Below, in pieces: positions 7,691 to 14,604 of a stretch of DNA of 14,820 nucleotides. The stretch is from JAEUIA01 sp034440255 (GTDB lineage Bacteria; Planctomycetota; UBA1135; GCA-002686595): assembly GCA_034440255.1 (NCBI GenBank), contig JAWXBU010000003.1, positions 1 through 14,820 of the forward strand. Reading direction: 5' to 3'. The translations under genes were made by a program, and so were the position numbers. The stretch's first letter is position 1. Each line of letters begins with the position of its first letter. The notes under the pieces were generated by a model. It did no database searches and had not been told where the DNA came from. It saw only the letters and a program-made list of their open reading frames with translations.

Positions 7691-8865
7691 TTCGTCGGGT
7701 AGGTCTGGAGGACCCACGCTTTCCACAGGCCTTCGAATTCGATCGGCCCGAAGCCGTAGATCTCCTTCATCGCGTCGCGCGTCGGCACTTTCTTCTTCAT
7801 CTTGGCCACGAGCTGTTTGAACTTCTCGCCGTCGCGGCTGAGGAAGTAATCGACGTAGCTGAAGGCGGCTGCGTGCTCGGGAAGTGTCAGCGTGTCCGTG
7901 TTCCGCTCGAATATCTGTGCGGCCGAAGGCACTTTGTCGGCCTCGACTAACTTACGAATGGCGAGGCGATACTTACCGCTCTTGAAATCGACGTTGCTGT
8001 TCTGCTCCTGATAACAGTAATTGTCGCAAATGCCCCAATAACGGTCTTCGAACCAGTGCGCGAGCCCCTCGTCGAGCCAACCACCTTTGATGTTTCCGAT
8101 CCAAGCCGGCGACTGTTGGGCCGAGAGCATCAAGTGCGTGACCGAGTGAACGATGTTGCGGTGCAGCTTCTCGTCGTCTTGGAAATTCTGCTTGTTTCCA
8201 CACACCGAATAAGCTGGCGTCCCGCCCATCAACTTCACGCCGCCCTTGGCGTTCTGTCCGCAAAAGGCCAATGCGCCTTCTTCGTGATCCTTCGGGAGCC
8301 ACCAGATGAACACCTTGAACTTCTCGCGGAAGTCCTTGTCGCCGAGCATTTGCCTGGCCACATAGTCATCGTAAAGCTGTTCGAGGCGTTTGGCATAGAG
8401 GTGCAATCCCTCGTGCTGGTTGATGAACTTCTTGTCGACTTTGATGCGTTCGAGGTCGAACACGAGGATGAAGTGCTTGGTCTCGACCTTCGGGAGCGCC
8501 CGATTCATCTTCTTGTCGAGACCTTCGTTCTTGATGCGGTACTTGGCGATCTCGCCTTTCTTCTTTTCGAGCGCAGAGCGCGCGATATCGCTCTTGCACT
8601 CTTCGCAGACCATGAACCCCGTGCCAGCGCACACGGCGCAGTCGACGATCATGCTGCAGTAGAGGACTTCGTCCTCGCTCTCACACTCCGTCTTCGGATG
8701 TTCGGTGCAGGGTTGACGACCCGTCGACTGGCAGAATTTGCAGGACGGAGCTTCAGGAGCGGGCTTGTCTTGCGCTGCGCCGACACTCTGGAGAACGAAC
8801 GCGAACGTGCCGAGAGCGAGCAGCAGAGCGAGCACGCCCCACGATCGACTCGCGGGCGAACTCAC
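7687..8865 (-). CDS. Secreted Cys-rich protein with peptidase-MA-like domain and altered HEXXH
   Basis: The 392 residues begin with a signal peptide (hydrophobic 9-29, likely cut after GAAQ near 32). A Cys-rich segment follows with pairs C42/C45, C76/C79 and C87/C90 plus C53, C61 and C70; its CxxCxGTG pattern resembles the DnaJ-type zinc ribbon. The C-terminal ~260 residues look like a gluzincin or peptidase-MA-like fold: H240-S-V-T-H244 sits where HEXXH belongs, and WLDEGLAHWFED supplies the usual third ligand, E266, 22 residues later. The catalytic Glu is Ser241, so zinc may bind but ordinary hydrolysis is doubtful. It is probably periplasmic or extracellular. The GTG start at 8865 overlaps the ftcD stop by 4 nt (GTGA), and its own stop overlaps the STT3-like start in the same way. 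No strong family name can be given; function unknown. Confidence 0.75.
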   Translation of the reverse strand: MSSPASRSWGVLALLLALGTFAFVLQSVGAAQDKPAPEAPSCKFCQSTGRQPCTEHPKTECESEDEVLYCSMIVDCAVCAGTGFMVCEECKSDIARSALEKKKGEIAKYRIKNEGLDKKMNRALPKVETKHFILVFDLERIKVDKKFINQHEGLHLYAKRLEQLYDDYVARQMLGDKDFREKFKVFIWWLPKDHEEGALAFCGQNAKGGVKLMGGTPAYSVCGNKQNFQDDEKLHRNIVHSVTHLMLSAQQSPAWIGNIKGGWLDEGLAHWFEDRYWGICDNYCYQEQNSNVDFKSGKYRLAIRKLVEADKVPSAAQIFERNTDTLTLPEHAAAFSYVDYFLSRDGEKFKQLVAKMKKKVPTRDAMKEIYGFGPIEFEGLWKAWVLQTYPTK

Positions 8866-9758
8866 AGCAGCTCCTCGACGATCTGCTTCTTCGGATCGAA
8901 CCCGCGCAGCTTCACATGGCTTGGCGTGCCGCTCGGCAGCGAAGCGCGCGGTGCAAGGCCGACCAATTCGCTCTCTTTGATGGCGACACCGCGTTCGAGG
9001 GCCAGTTTCGCGATCTCGTCGTACACGCGTCGGATGCCGGTGCTCTCGAAATCACAGACATTCATGCTGACTTGAGCGCATTTCAGGTCGTCGAGGAAGA
9101 ACCCCATCGCCTTGATGCCTTTCAAGCCGCCATCCTTCTCGCGGATCTTCTTCGCGATCGCTTTCGCGACAGCGACGTCCGTCGTCTCCAGATTGACGTT
9201 GTAGGCGATCAAGAAAGTGCGTGCGCCGATCACGGTCGCGCCTGCGGTCGGATGCAGCGCTTTCTTGGGACCTTCATCCGGCTCGCGCGTCGCGTCTGCG
9301 GCGACTGCGTCGCGCAACTTTTCGAAGCCGATGTTGCGCACGTCGGGCAAGTTCTTGCGTGCCGAGCTGCGCGCGGCGGCCTCGTAGAAATACACCGGGA
9401 TTTCGAGCTCTTTTCCGACTCGGCGTCCCAAGGCGTGAGCCGTTTCGACGCACTCCTTCATCGACGAGCCTTCGAGCGGTACGAACGGCACGACGTCAGT
9501 GGCGCCGATACGCGGATGTTCGCCCTGATGTTTCGTCAGATCGATCAGCTCTTTTGCTTTCGCGATGGCGCGGAAAGCCGCATCTGCTGCGTCGCGCGGC
9601 GAACCGACGAAGGTGACGACGGCGCGGTTGTGCGATGCGTCCATGCTCCAGTCGATCAGCTTTACGCCTGGAACTGCGCGAACGGCGTCGAGGATCTGCT
9701 CGACCTTGTGTTTGTCACGACCTTCGCTGAAATTGGGAACGCATTCGACGAGACTCAT
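8862..9758 (-). CDS. ftcD: Glutamate formimidoyltransferase, monofunctional
   Basis: Moves the formimino group from N-formimino-L-glutamate to tetrahydrofolate, giving glutamate and 5-formimino-THF at the end of histidine breakdown. The 298 residues cover only the formiminotransferase half of the mammalian enzyme; the C-terminal cyclodeaminase domain is absent, so release of ammonia must be done by a separate enzyme. Typical motifs are the start MSLVECVPNFSEGRD, DASHNRAVVTFVG (40-52) and HQGEHPRIGATDVVPFVP (77-94), in which H81 corresponds to the catalytic His82 of the mammalian protein. The ATG at 9758 gives the family-standard N-terminus; a GTG at 9773 would add only five residues. It lies 36 bp downstream of hutI, in the same pathway, and its stop overlaps the next gene's GTG start. 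Confidence 0.95.
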   Translation of the reverse strand: MSLVECVPNFSEGRDKHKVEQILDAVRAVPGVKLIDWSMDASHNRAVVTFVGSPRDAADAAFRAIAKAKELIDLTKHQGEHPRIGATDVVPFVPLEGSSMKECVETAHALGRRVGKELEIPVYFYEAAARSSARKNLPDVRNIGFEKLRDAVAADATREPDEGPKKALHPTAGATVIGARTFLIAYNVNLETTDVAVAKAIAKKIREKDGGLKGIKAMGFFLDDLKCAQVSMNVCDFESTGIRRVYDEIAKLALERGVAIKESELVGLAPRASLPSGTPSHVKLRGFDPKKQIVEELL

Positions 9759-9794
9759 ACGCCCATTGGACACTGTGCGAAGTGCCGCGCCAAG

Positions 9795-11060
9795 TCACGA
9801 ACGACGCCACACGATCGTGCCGCGCTTGACGACCGTGCGAACGGCATTGCGGCCGTGCTCGTAGACGAGGTGACGGTAGTCGGGCACGTCGAGAACCAAG
9901 AAATCAGCGTCTTTTCCGGCTTCCAGCGTGCCGATTCGGTGCGCGCGGTCCAGCGAGGCAGCCGCGTTCAGGGTCCCGGCGGTGAGCGCCTCCCCTGCAC
10001 TCATGCGATAGCGCAGCGCCGCCCATGCCATCGCGGTCGGCATGCTCTGCAGGTACGAACTGCCTGGATTGAAATCGGTCGAAACGGCGACGGGCAAACC
10101 GCGATCGATCATGCGGCGACCGGGAGCTTCGCGATCGATGCGCAGGTAGAGCGGGACGACGGGACACAAGATGGGCACGACGCCAGCGGCGAGCAACGCG
10201 TCGATGCCCGCATCGTCGACGAACTCCAGATGATCGGCGCTCGCGGCGCGCAGTTCGGCAGCGAGTCGTGCTCCACCGAGCAGCGACAGTTGGTCGGCGT
10301 GCAGGCGCGGACGAAGACCGACCTCGATCGCGCGCAACAAGATGCGCCGTGAATCGGCCAAATCGAACACGTGCCCTTCCGTGAACACGTCGCAGTACTC
10401 GGCGATGCGCAGAGCGGCGACCGCCGGCAGCATCTCGTTCACGAGCAAGTCGACGTACGCGGATTTCCGGTCGCGGAATTCGAGCGGGTAATCGTGCGCA
10501 CCCAGGAACGTCGGCACGATCTCGACCGGGTGCATCTTCTGCGCCTGTGCGATGACCGCGAGACACTTCATCTCGTCTGCTGTCGACAATCCGTAGCCTG
10601 TCTTGGCTTCGATCGTAGTCGTGCCGAGTTCGAGGAAGCGATCCAAGCGCTTCAAGAGCAGCGCGAGCAGTTGTTCCTTCGAGGCCGTGCGCACGCCACG
10701 CACCGACGACAGGATGCCGCCGCCCGCGAGCCCGATTTCGACGTAGGTCGCGCCGCGCGTGCGCATTTCGAACTCGTCTTCGCGCGTGCCGAAGAACACG
10801 GGGTGCGTGTGCGCGTCGACGAAACCGGGCACGATCGTGCCGCCGTCGGCGTCGAGCGTGTGCACAGGTTTCCAGCGCGTTTTCAGCTCGTTTTCAAGGC
10901 CTACGTCGACGATGTGCTCGCCCTTCACCGCGAGCGAACCGCCGTCGTGGATGACGACGTCGCCGAGCGCACTTCCACCGCGAGCACTCTTCCCGCGGCT
11001 CGTCACGAGCTGACGCGCGTTCACGACCAGGAGATCGACCGGTGAGAGCGCGTTCGTCAT
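9795..11060 (-). CDS. hutI: Imidazolonepropionase
   Basis: Hydrolyses 4-imidazolone-5-propionate to N-formimino-L-glutamate, the third step of histidine degradation, in the cytoplasm. The 421-residue protein belongs to the amidohydrolase superfamily. Metal-site residues visible are H84 and H86 (VDAHTHPVFFG), H254 (HADQ) and D329 (STDFNPG). Substrate-site motifs EAKTGYGL (151-158), LGAHDYP (187-193) and SADHLEF (274-280) are also present. Length is typical of the family, and the ATG at 11060 is the only sensible start. ftcD follows 36 bp downstream, so product flows directly to the next enzyme. hutH and hutU are absent from the window. The gene is divergent from the UnbV-type gene across a 161-bp gap. 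Confidence 0.97.
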   Translation of the reverse strand: MTNALSPVDLLVVNARQLVTSRGKSARGGSALGDVVIHDGGSLAVKGEHIVDVGLENELKTRWKPVHTLDADGGTIVPGFVDAHTHPVFFGTREDEFEMRTRGATYVEIGLAGGGILSSVRGVRTASKEQLLALLLKRLDRFLELGTTTIEAKTGYGLSTADEMKCLAVIAQAQKMHPVEIVPTFLGAHDYPLEFRDRKSAYVDLLVNEMLPAVAALRIAEYCDVFTEGHVFDLADSRRILLRAIEVGLRPRLHADQLSLLGGARLAAELRAASADHLEFVDDAGIDALLAAGVVPILCPVVPLYLRIDREAPGRRMIDRGLPVAVSTDFNPGSSYLQSMPTAMAWAALRYRMSAGEALTAGTLNAAASLDRAHRIGTLEAGKDADFLVLDVPDYRHLVYEHGRNAVRTVVKRGTIVWRRS

Positions 11061-11071
11061 GCGACGTGCTC

Positions 11072-11077
11072 AATCTA
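11072..11077 (-). promoter_or_regulatory. Possible -10 box (TAGATT) before hutI
   Basis: On the minus strand TAGATT ends 11 nt before the hutI ATG. It is the same hexamer, at nearly the same distance, as the one before the TMTC-like gene at 1205-1210. No convincing -35 or Shine-Dalgarno accompanies it. Confidence 0.27.
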
Positions 11078-11205
11078 GCAGTCCGCAGGCCGACTCACGA
11101 AAGAATGGAGTCCCTCGTCGCGCCGGAATGTCTGCCGAATCGAGACTGTCGTCGCTGACTGCTGAAAAGCGCACGCTGAACGATCTGTGCCGTCGGGCGC
11201 TCGGG

Positions 11206-11211
11206 TATCTT
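11206..11211 (+). promoter_or_regulatory. Possible -10 box (TATCTT) before the UnbV-type gene
   Basis: TATCTT ends 10 nt before the ATG at 11222. The short spacer (CTCTCCTTCG) has no Shine-Dalgarno, consistent with a leaderless or very short leader transcript. No convincing -35 is present. Confidence 0.25.
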
Positions 11212-11221
11212 CTCTCCTTCG

Positions 11222-12979
11222 ATGTCGCAGAAGTCCGGCCGTAACGCGCTCCTCCACGTTGTCTTCGTGGGCTTGCTCGCATTCACGGCATGGCGTGGAT
11301 GGGCGCAACAGTCCGCGGCCTCGGACGTCTACGGATTCGCGTTCACGGAAGTGTCGAAATCGATCGGCATCGACTTCGTTCATCGACCGCCGGCGATCGA
11401 CGCGAAGCTCGCGAACATCCTGCCGCAGATCGACGGGCAAAGCGGTGCGTCCGTGTCGGTCGTCGATGCGAACGGTGACGGCTGGGCGGACCTCTACACG
11501 ACGACGAGCGCGACCGGCGCGCACAACGCGCTCTACGTGAATCGCGGCGACGGCACGTTCGAGGATCGCGCGCGGTCAGCCGGACTCGCCGACGTGAACA
11601 CTCCGGGGAACGGAGCTTCGATGGGATCCGTGTGGGCAGACGCCGACGGCGACGGCGACCAGGACGTGTACCTCTACAAATGGGGTCGCGGCATGCTGTT
11701 CCGGAACGATGGCGATCTGCATTTCACCGACGTGACGAAGAATTCAGGCCTCGAGCGTTGGATGAATTGCGGCGCTGCCGTCTGGTTCGATTTCGATCGC
11801 GACGGGATGCTCGACTTGTACATGGCCGGCTATTTCCGCGACGACGTCGACCTCGAGCACTTGACGACGACGCGGATGATGCAGGAGAGCTTCGAGTTCG
11901 CGAACAACGGCGGACACAACTACCTCTATCGCAACTTGGGGAACTTCGCGTTCGAGGACGTCACTGCGCGCACCGGCTGCGACAGCACGCGTTGGACGCT
12001 CGCCGTCGCTGCCGCCGACATGAACGGCGACGGTTGGCAGGACCTCTACCTCGCCAACGACTACGGTCCCGAAGAGTTGTTCTTGAACAAGGGCGGCGAG
12101 CGTTTCGAACTCGCGCAGGGCATCGGACTCGAGGAGAGCACGAAGAGCGGCATGTCGGTTTCGATCGGCGACGTGCTCGGCGACGGTCGCTTGGGCGTGT
12201 TCGTGACGAACATCAGCAAGGACGGTTTCCTCTTCCAAGGCAACAACCTGCGCATCAACGGTCTCTCGCGGCGCGGCAAGCTCGAGAACGTCGCGCAGGA
12301 CGCCGTGCTCGATTGCGGTTGGGCGTGGGGCGCGCAGTTCGGCGACCTGAACAACGACGGACGCATGGACTTGTTCGTCGCGAACGGATTCGTTTCGGCG
12401 AGCCGCGCGCGCGACTATTGGTTCGACATGGCCAAGATCGGTGGCGCTGCGGGCGGACTCGCCGAAGACGCTGCGAACTGGGCGCCGATGGACGATCGCA
12501 GTTTGTCGGGGTACGAGCGTTCGTGCGTGCTCGTCAACAAAGGTCGTTCGAAGTTCGTCGACGTCGCTACGGTGGTCGGCGTGATCGACGAGCTCGATGG
12601 TCGCGCGGTGGCGACGGCGGACTTGTTCCACCGCGGCGTGCTCGACGTCATCGTCGCCAATCAAAAGGGCCCGCTCCTCGTCTACCAAAACGAGGTCGAT
12701 CCCGCGCGGCACTGGATCCAGCTCGCGCTCGTCGGCGCGGGTCTCAACACGAACGCGATCGGAGCGAGTGCCACGCTCACTTTCGGGGAGAACCAGTGCG
12801 CTGCGGTCGTCCAAGCTGGCAGCGGCTACTGCGCGCAGAACGATTTCGTGCTGCATTTCGGCCTCGGTGACGCAAAACAGGTGGATCGCTGCGTCGTGCG
12901 CTGGCCGTCCGGCGTAGAGCAGGTCGTGAGCGATCTCCGCGTCGATCAGCGCAACACGGTTCGGGAGGCACTTCGATGA
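11222..12979 (+). CDS. CRTAC1/UnbV-type protein: FG-GAP repeats plus ASPIC/UnbV domain
   Basis: The 585-residue protein has a signal peptide (hydrophobic about 10-26, likely cleaved near AQQSAA at 28-33), so it is exported. FG-GAP/VCBS Ca-binding loops of the DxNGDGxxD type recur at about 82, 140, 190, 266 and 375, indicating a beta-propeller. The C-terminal ~75 residues (about 505-580) match the ASPIC/UnbV domain, including GASATL and VVRWPSGVEQVV. UnbV (E4) proteins accompany UnbU (E5) in enediyne antibiotic clusters, but the pair also occurs widely without them; its biochemical role is not settled. The ATG at 11222 is used because a proper signal peptide follows. Its stop overlaps the start of the RnfD-like gene (ATGA), so the two are almost certainly co-expressed. 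No PKS gene is in the window, so an enediyne role is not supported. Confidence 0.92.
   Translation: MSQKSGRNALLHVVFVGLLAFTAWRGWAQQSAASDVYGFAFTEVSKSIGIDFVHRPPAIDAKLANILPQIDGQSGASVSVVDANGDGWADLYTTTSATGAHNALYVNRGDGTFEDRARSAGLADVNTPGNGASMGSVWADADGDGDQDVYLYKWGRGMLFRNDGDLHFTDVTKNSGLERWMNCGAAVWFDFDRDGMLDLYMAGYFRDDVDLEHLTTTRMMQESFEFANNGGHNYLYRNLGNFAFEDVTARTGCDSTRWTLAVAAADMNGDGWQDLYLANDYGPEELFLNKGGERFELAQGIGLEESTKSGMSVSIGDVLGDGRLGVFVTNISKDGFLFQGNNLRINGLSRRGKLENVAQDAVLDCGWAWGAQFGDLNNDGRMDLFVANGFVSASRARDYWFDMAKIGGAAGGLAEDAANWAPMDDRSLSGYERSCVLVNKGRSKFVDVATVVGVIDELDGRAVATADLFHRGVLDVIVANQKGPLLVYQNEVDPARHWIQLALVGAGLNTNAIGASATLTFGENQCAAVVQAGSGYCAQNDFVLHFGLGDAKQVDRCVVRWPSGVEQVVSDLRVDQRNTVREALR
12963..12968 (+). 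promoter_or_regulatory. Strong Shine-Dalgarno (GGGAGG) for the RnfD-like gene
   Basis: GGGAGG lies 7 nt before the ATG at 12976, inside the end of the UnbV-type gene. It fixes the start of the overlapping downstream gene. It is the clearest Shine-Dalgarno in the window; most other starts here lack one. Confidence 0.7.
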
Positions 12980-13854
12980 GCGCCAGCCTTCCCCTCGCCG
13001 TCGGACAGCCCGTCGGTCCCCGCGAAGGCTCGGCTTTTTCGCGCATCGATCCGCGCTGGTACAGCTCGTCCCTGCTGACGACCATCCTCGTGGTCGGTCA
13101 ATGGCGCTACCAGATCCTCGGCGACAGTTACTTGCCGTGGTTCATCGCGCTCAGCGTGGCGATCCTGACCGAGATCGTCGCGTGGAAGCTCGTGAAGCCG
13201 GGCTGGCCCAACTTGTTGTCGGCTTACATCAGCGGCAACAGCGTCGCGATCCTGCTCAAGCCTCAAGGTGATTTGCTGTGGCCGTTCGCCGTATGCGCGG
13301 CCATCTCGATCCTGTCGAAGTACGTGCTCACGTGGCGCGGCCGACATCTGTGGAACCCCACCAACTTCGGCGTGTGCATGCTCCTCGCACTCGCAGCCTC
13401 GCGCGTCTCGATGTTGAGCCACCAATGGGGCAACGCGCTCGGCACTGTGGCGGTCTTGTGGGCCATCGGATCGTTCACCGTGTGGCGCGCGCGCGTCTGG
13501 CACCTCACGCTCGCGTGGCTCGCAGCCTTCGTTTTCTTCGCCTGGATCCGAGCCCTCGTGCTGCCCGACGGACGCTTCGCAACAGAAGTCGCTCCCGTCA
13601 CGGGGCCCATGTATCAGCTCTTCATGTTCTTCATGATCACGGATCCGAAAACGGTCGTGAAAGGGCGCATGCAGCAAGTTCTGATCGTCATTGCGGTCGC
13701 AGCCGCCGAATGCGTCATCCGCCTCCTCGCCGATTTCGACGTGCTGGCGTCGTCGAATCCGCTCACGATGGCACCGCCCATGTTCGCGCTCTTCTTGGTC
13801 GGGCCGGCGGCGCTCGTGTGGCACTTGTGGCGCACGCCGCAGCGAGTCACGTGA
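12976..13854 (+). CDS. RnfD/NqrB-like (UnbU-type) integral membrane protein
   Basis: This 292-residue protein has about eight hydrophobic segments between residues 32 and 285 and belongs by motif to the NQR2/RnfD/RnfE family. Shared features are SGNSVAILL (86-94), RHLWNPTNFG (123-132) and, most diagnostic, TGPMYQLFMFFMITDPKT (209-226), which parallels the FMxTDPxT segment of RnfD and NqrB. In those proteins FMN is bound covalently to a Thr in an S/GAT motif; I do not see a clear equivalent, so flavin binding is uncertain. The other Rnf/Nqr subunits are not nearby. Pairing with an UnbV-type secreted protein marks it as an UnbU/E5 homologue, plausibly an electron-transfer or anchoring partner for it. 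The start is set by a good Shine-Dalgarno and a 4-nt ATGA overlap. Its stop codon directly abuts that of the convergent sigma-factor gene. Confidence 0.85.
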   Translation: MSASLPLAVGQPVGPREGSAFSRIDPRWYSSSLLTTILVVGQWRYQILGDSYLPWFIALSVAILTEIVAWKLVKPGWPNLLSAYISGNSVAILLKPQGDLLWPFAVCAAISILSKYVLTWRGRHLWNPTNFGVCMLLALAASRVSMLSHQWGNALGTVAVLWAIGSFTVWRARVWHLTLAWLAAFVFFAWIRALVLPDGRFATEVAPVTGPMYQLFMFFMITDPKTVVKGRMQQVLIVIAVAAAECVIRLLADFDVLASSNPLTMAPPMFALFLVGPAALVWHLWRTPQRVT

Positions 13855-14604
13855 TCAGGCCGAGACGCGCTCGGCGACCGAAGTGTCGAACCGCGCGGAG
13901 ATCATCGAGCGGATGCGCCGGCGCGAACGAAACATGATCATCTTCATGTTCGAGATCCCGACGTGCAGTCGCGCGCCCGCTTCGGCGTAGGACAACCCTT
14001 CGACTTCGATCATCGAGAGCGCGCACCGATCGCGCTCGGACAGGCGCTCGAAGGCGGCGGCGTACTGCAGGAGCACGATCATCCACGCGCGTCCCGTCGA
14101 GCGTGCGTCCTCTTCGTGAACCAACGCTTCCGCGGGCGAAACGCGTCGATCGACCGGCTCGGAACGACCCTCGGGCAGGTCGTCGAACGAACGCGCCGCG
14201 TTCGGTTTCATAGCGCGGCGCACCAGGTTGCCGACGATCGTGCGCGACCAGACGCGGAAGCTCCTGTGATCCTCGTTCCGGAACGAGCGCGCGTAGCGGT
14301 AGATGTTGACGTACGCGTCTTGAAGGATCTCGAGCGGGTCGGGTCCCGATCGACGCGACCCGAGCAAGCCCGCGATCCAGATCAGCATGCGGCCGCGGCT
14401 GTAGTCGTAGAGCGCTTGGAAGGCGCCCTCGTCGCCCTCGTCGCGGAAGAGGGTCATCAATTCGGTCTCGAGCTGGGCCTCGAAAAGCTCGGGGTCGCCG
14501 CCGGATTCCAGCTCCAGGCGCACCTTGCGCTTCTTCAACCGGCGCAGGATCGGGGCGTTGAGCGGCAGACGGACGGCAGATGAAGCGGCGGGGTGGAGCA
14601 GCAT
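13855..14604 (-). CDS. ECF-type RNA polymerase sigma factor
   Basis: From the chosen ATG the protein has 249 residues. Sigma region 2 covers about 60-132: LQDAYVNIYRYARSFR (94-109) is the core-binding and -10 recognition helix, and RSFRVWSRTIVGNLVRR completes it. Sigma region 4 covers about 182-235, with the helix-turn-helix in LSERDRCALSMIEVEGLSYAEAG and the recognition helix near HVGISNMKMIMFRSRRRI. Regions 1.1 and 3 are absent, as in ECF sigma factors. The N-terminal ~50 residues before region 2 are longer than usual and Arg/Lys rich (RRLKKRKVRL). A GTG at 14622 would add six residues and cannot be excluded. No anti-sigma factor gene is adjacent within the window, so the signal it answers to is unknown. 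Confidence 0.88.
   Translation of the reverse strand: MLLHPAASSAVRLPLNAPILRRLKKRKVRLELESGGDPELFEAQLETELMTLFRDEGDEGAFQALYDYSRGRMLIWIAGLLGSRRSGPDPLEILQDAYVNIYRYARSFRNEDHRSFRVWSRTIVGNLVRRAMKPNAARSFDDLPEGRSEPVDRRVSPAEALVHEEDARSTGRAWMIVLLQYAAAFERLSERDRCALSMIEVEGLSYAEAGARLHVGISNMKMIMFRSRRRIRSMISARFDTSVAERVSA

Larger units (their letters stand above)
11061..11221. promoter_or_regulatory. Divergent intergenic region between hutI and the UnbV-type gene
   Basis: This 161-bp gap must hold the promoters of both divergent units. No clear operator palindrome, riboswitch or strong -35 box was found. The only candidates are one -10-like hexamer facing each gene, listed separately. Confidence 0.6.

Noticed and set aside
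8916..10352. Plus-strand open frame (478 codons) opposite ftcD and hutI
   Set aside because: Both minus-strand genes show conserved catalytic residues, while this frame shows none and crosses the gap between them.
12946..13824. Minus-strand open frame (292 codons) opposite the RnfD-like gene
   Set aside because: It is a charged, His/Arg/Glu-rich antisense of a membrane protein gene; the plus frame has membrane segments, a Shine-Dalgarno and family motifs.
11222..13854. An enediyne biosynthetic cluster, suggested by the UnbV/UnbU names
   Set aside because: No PKS, thioesterase or other enediyne gene is in the window, and the neighbours are housekeeping genes.
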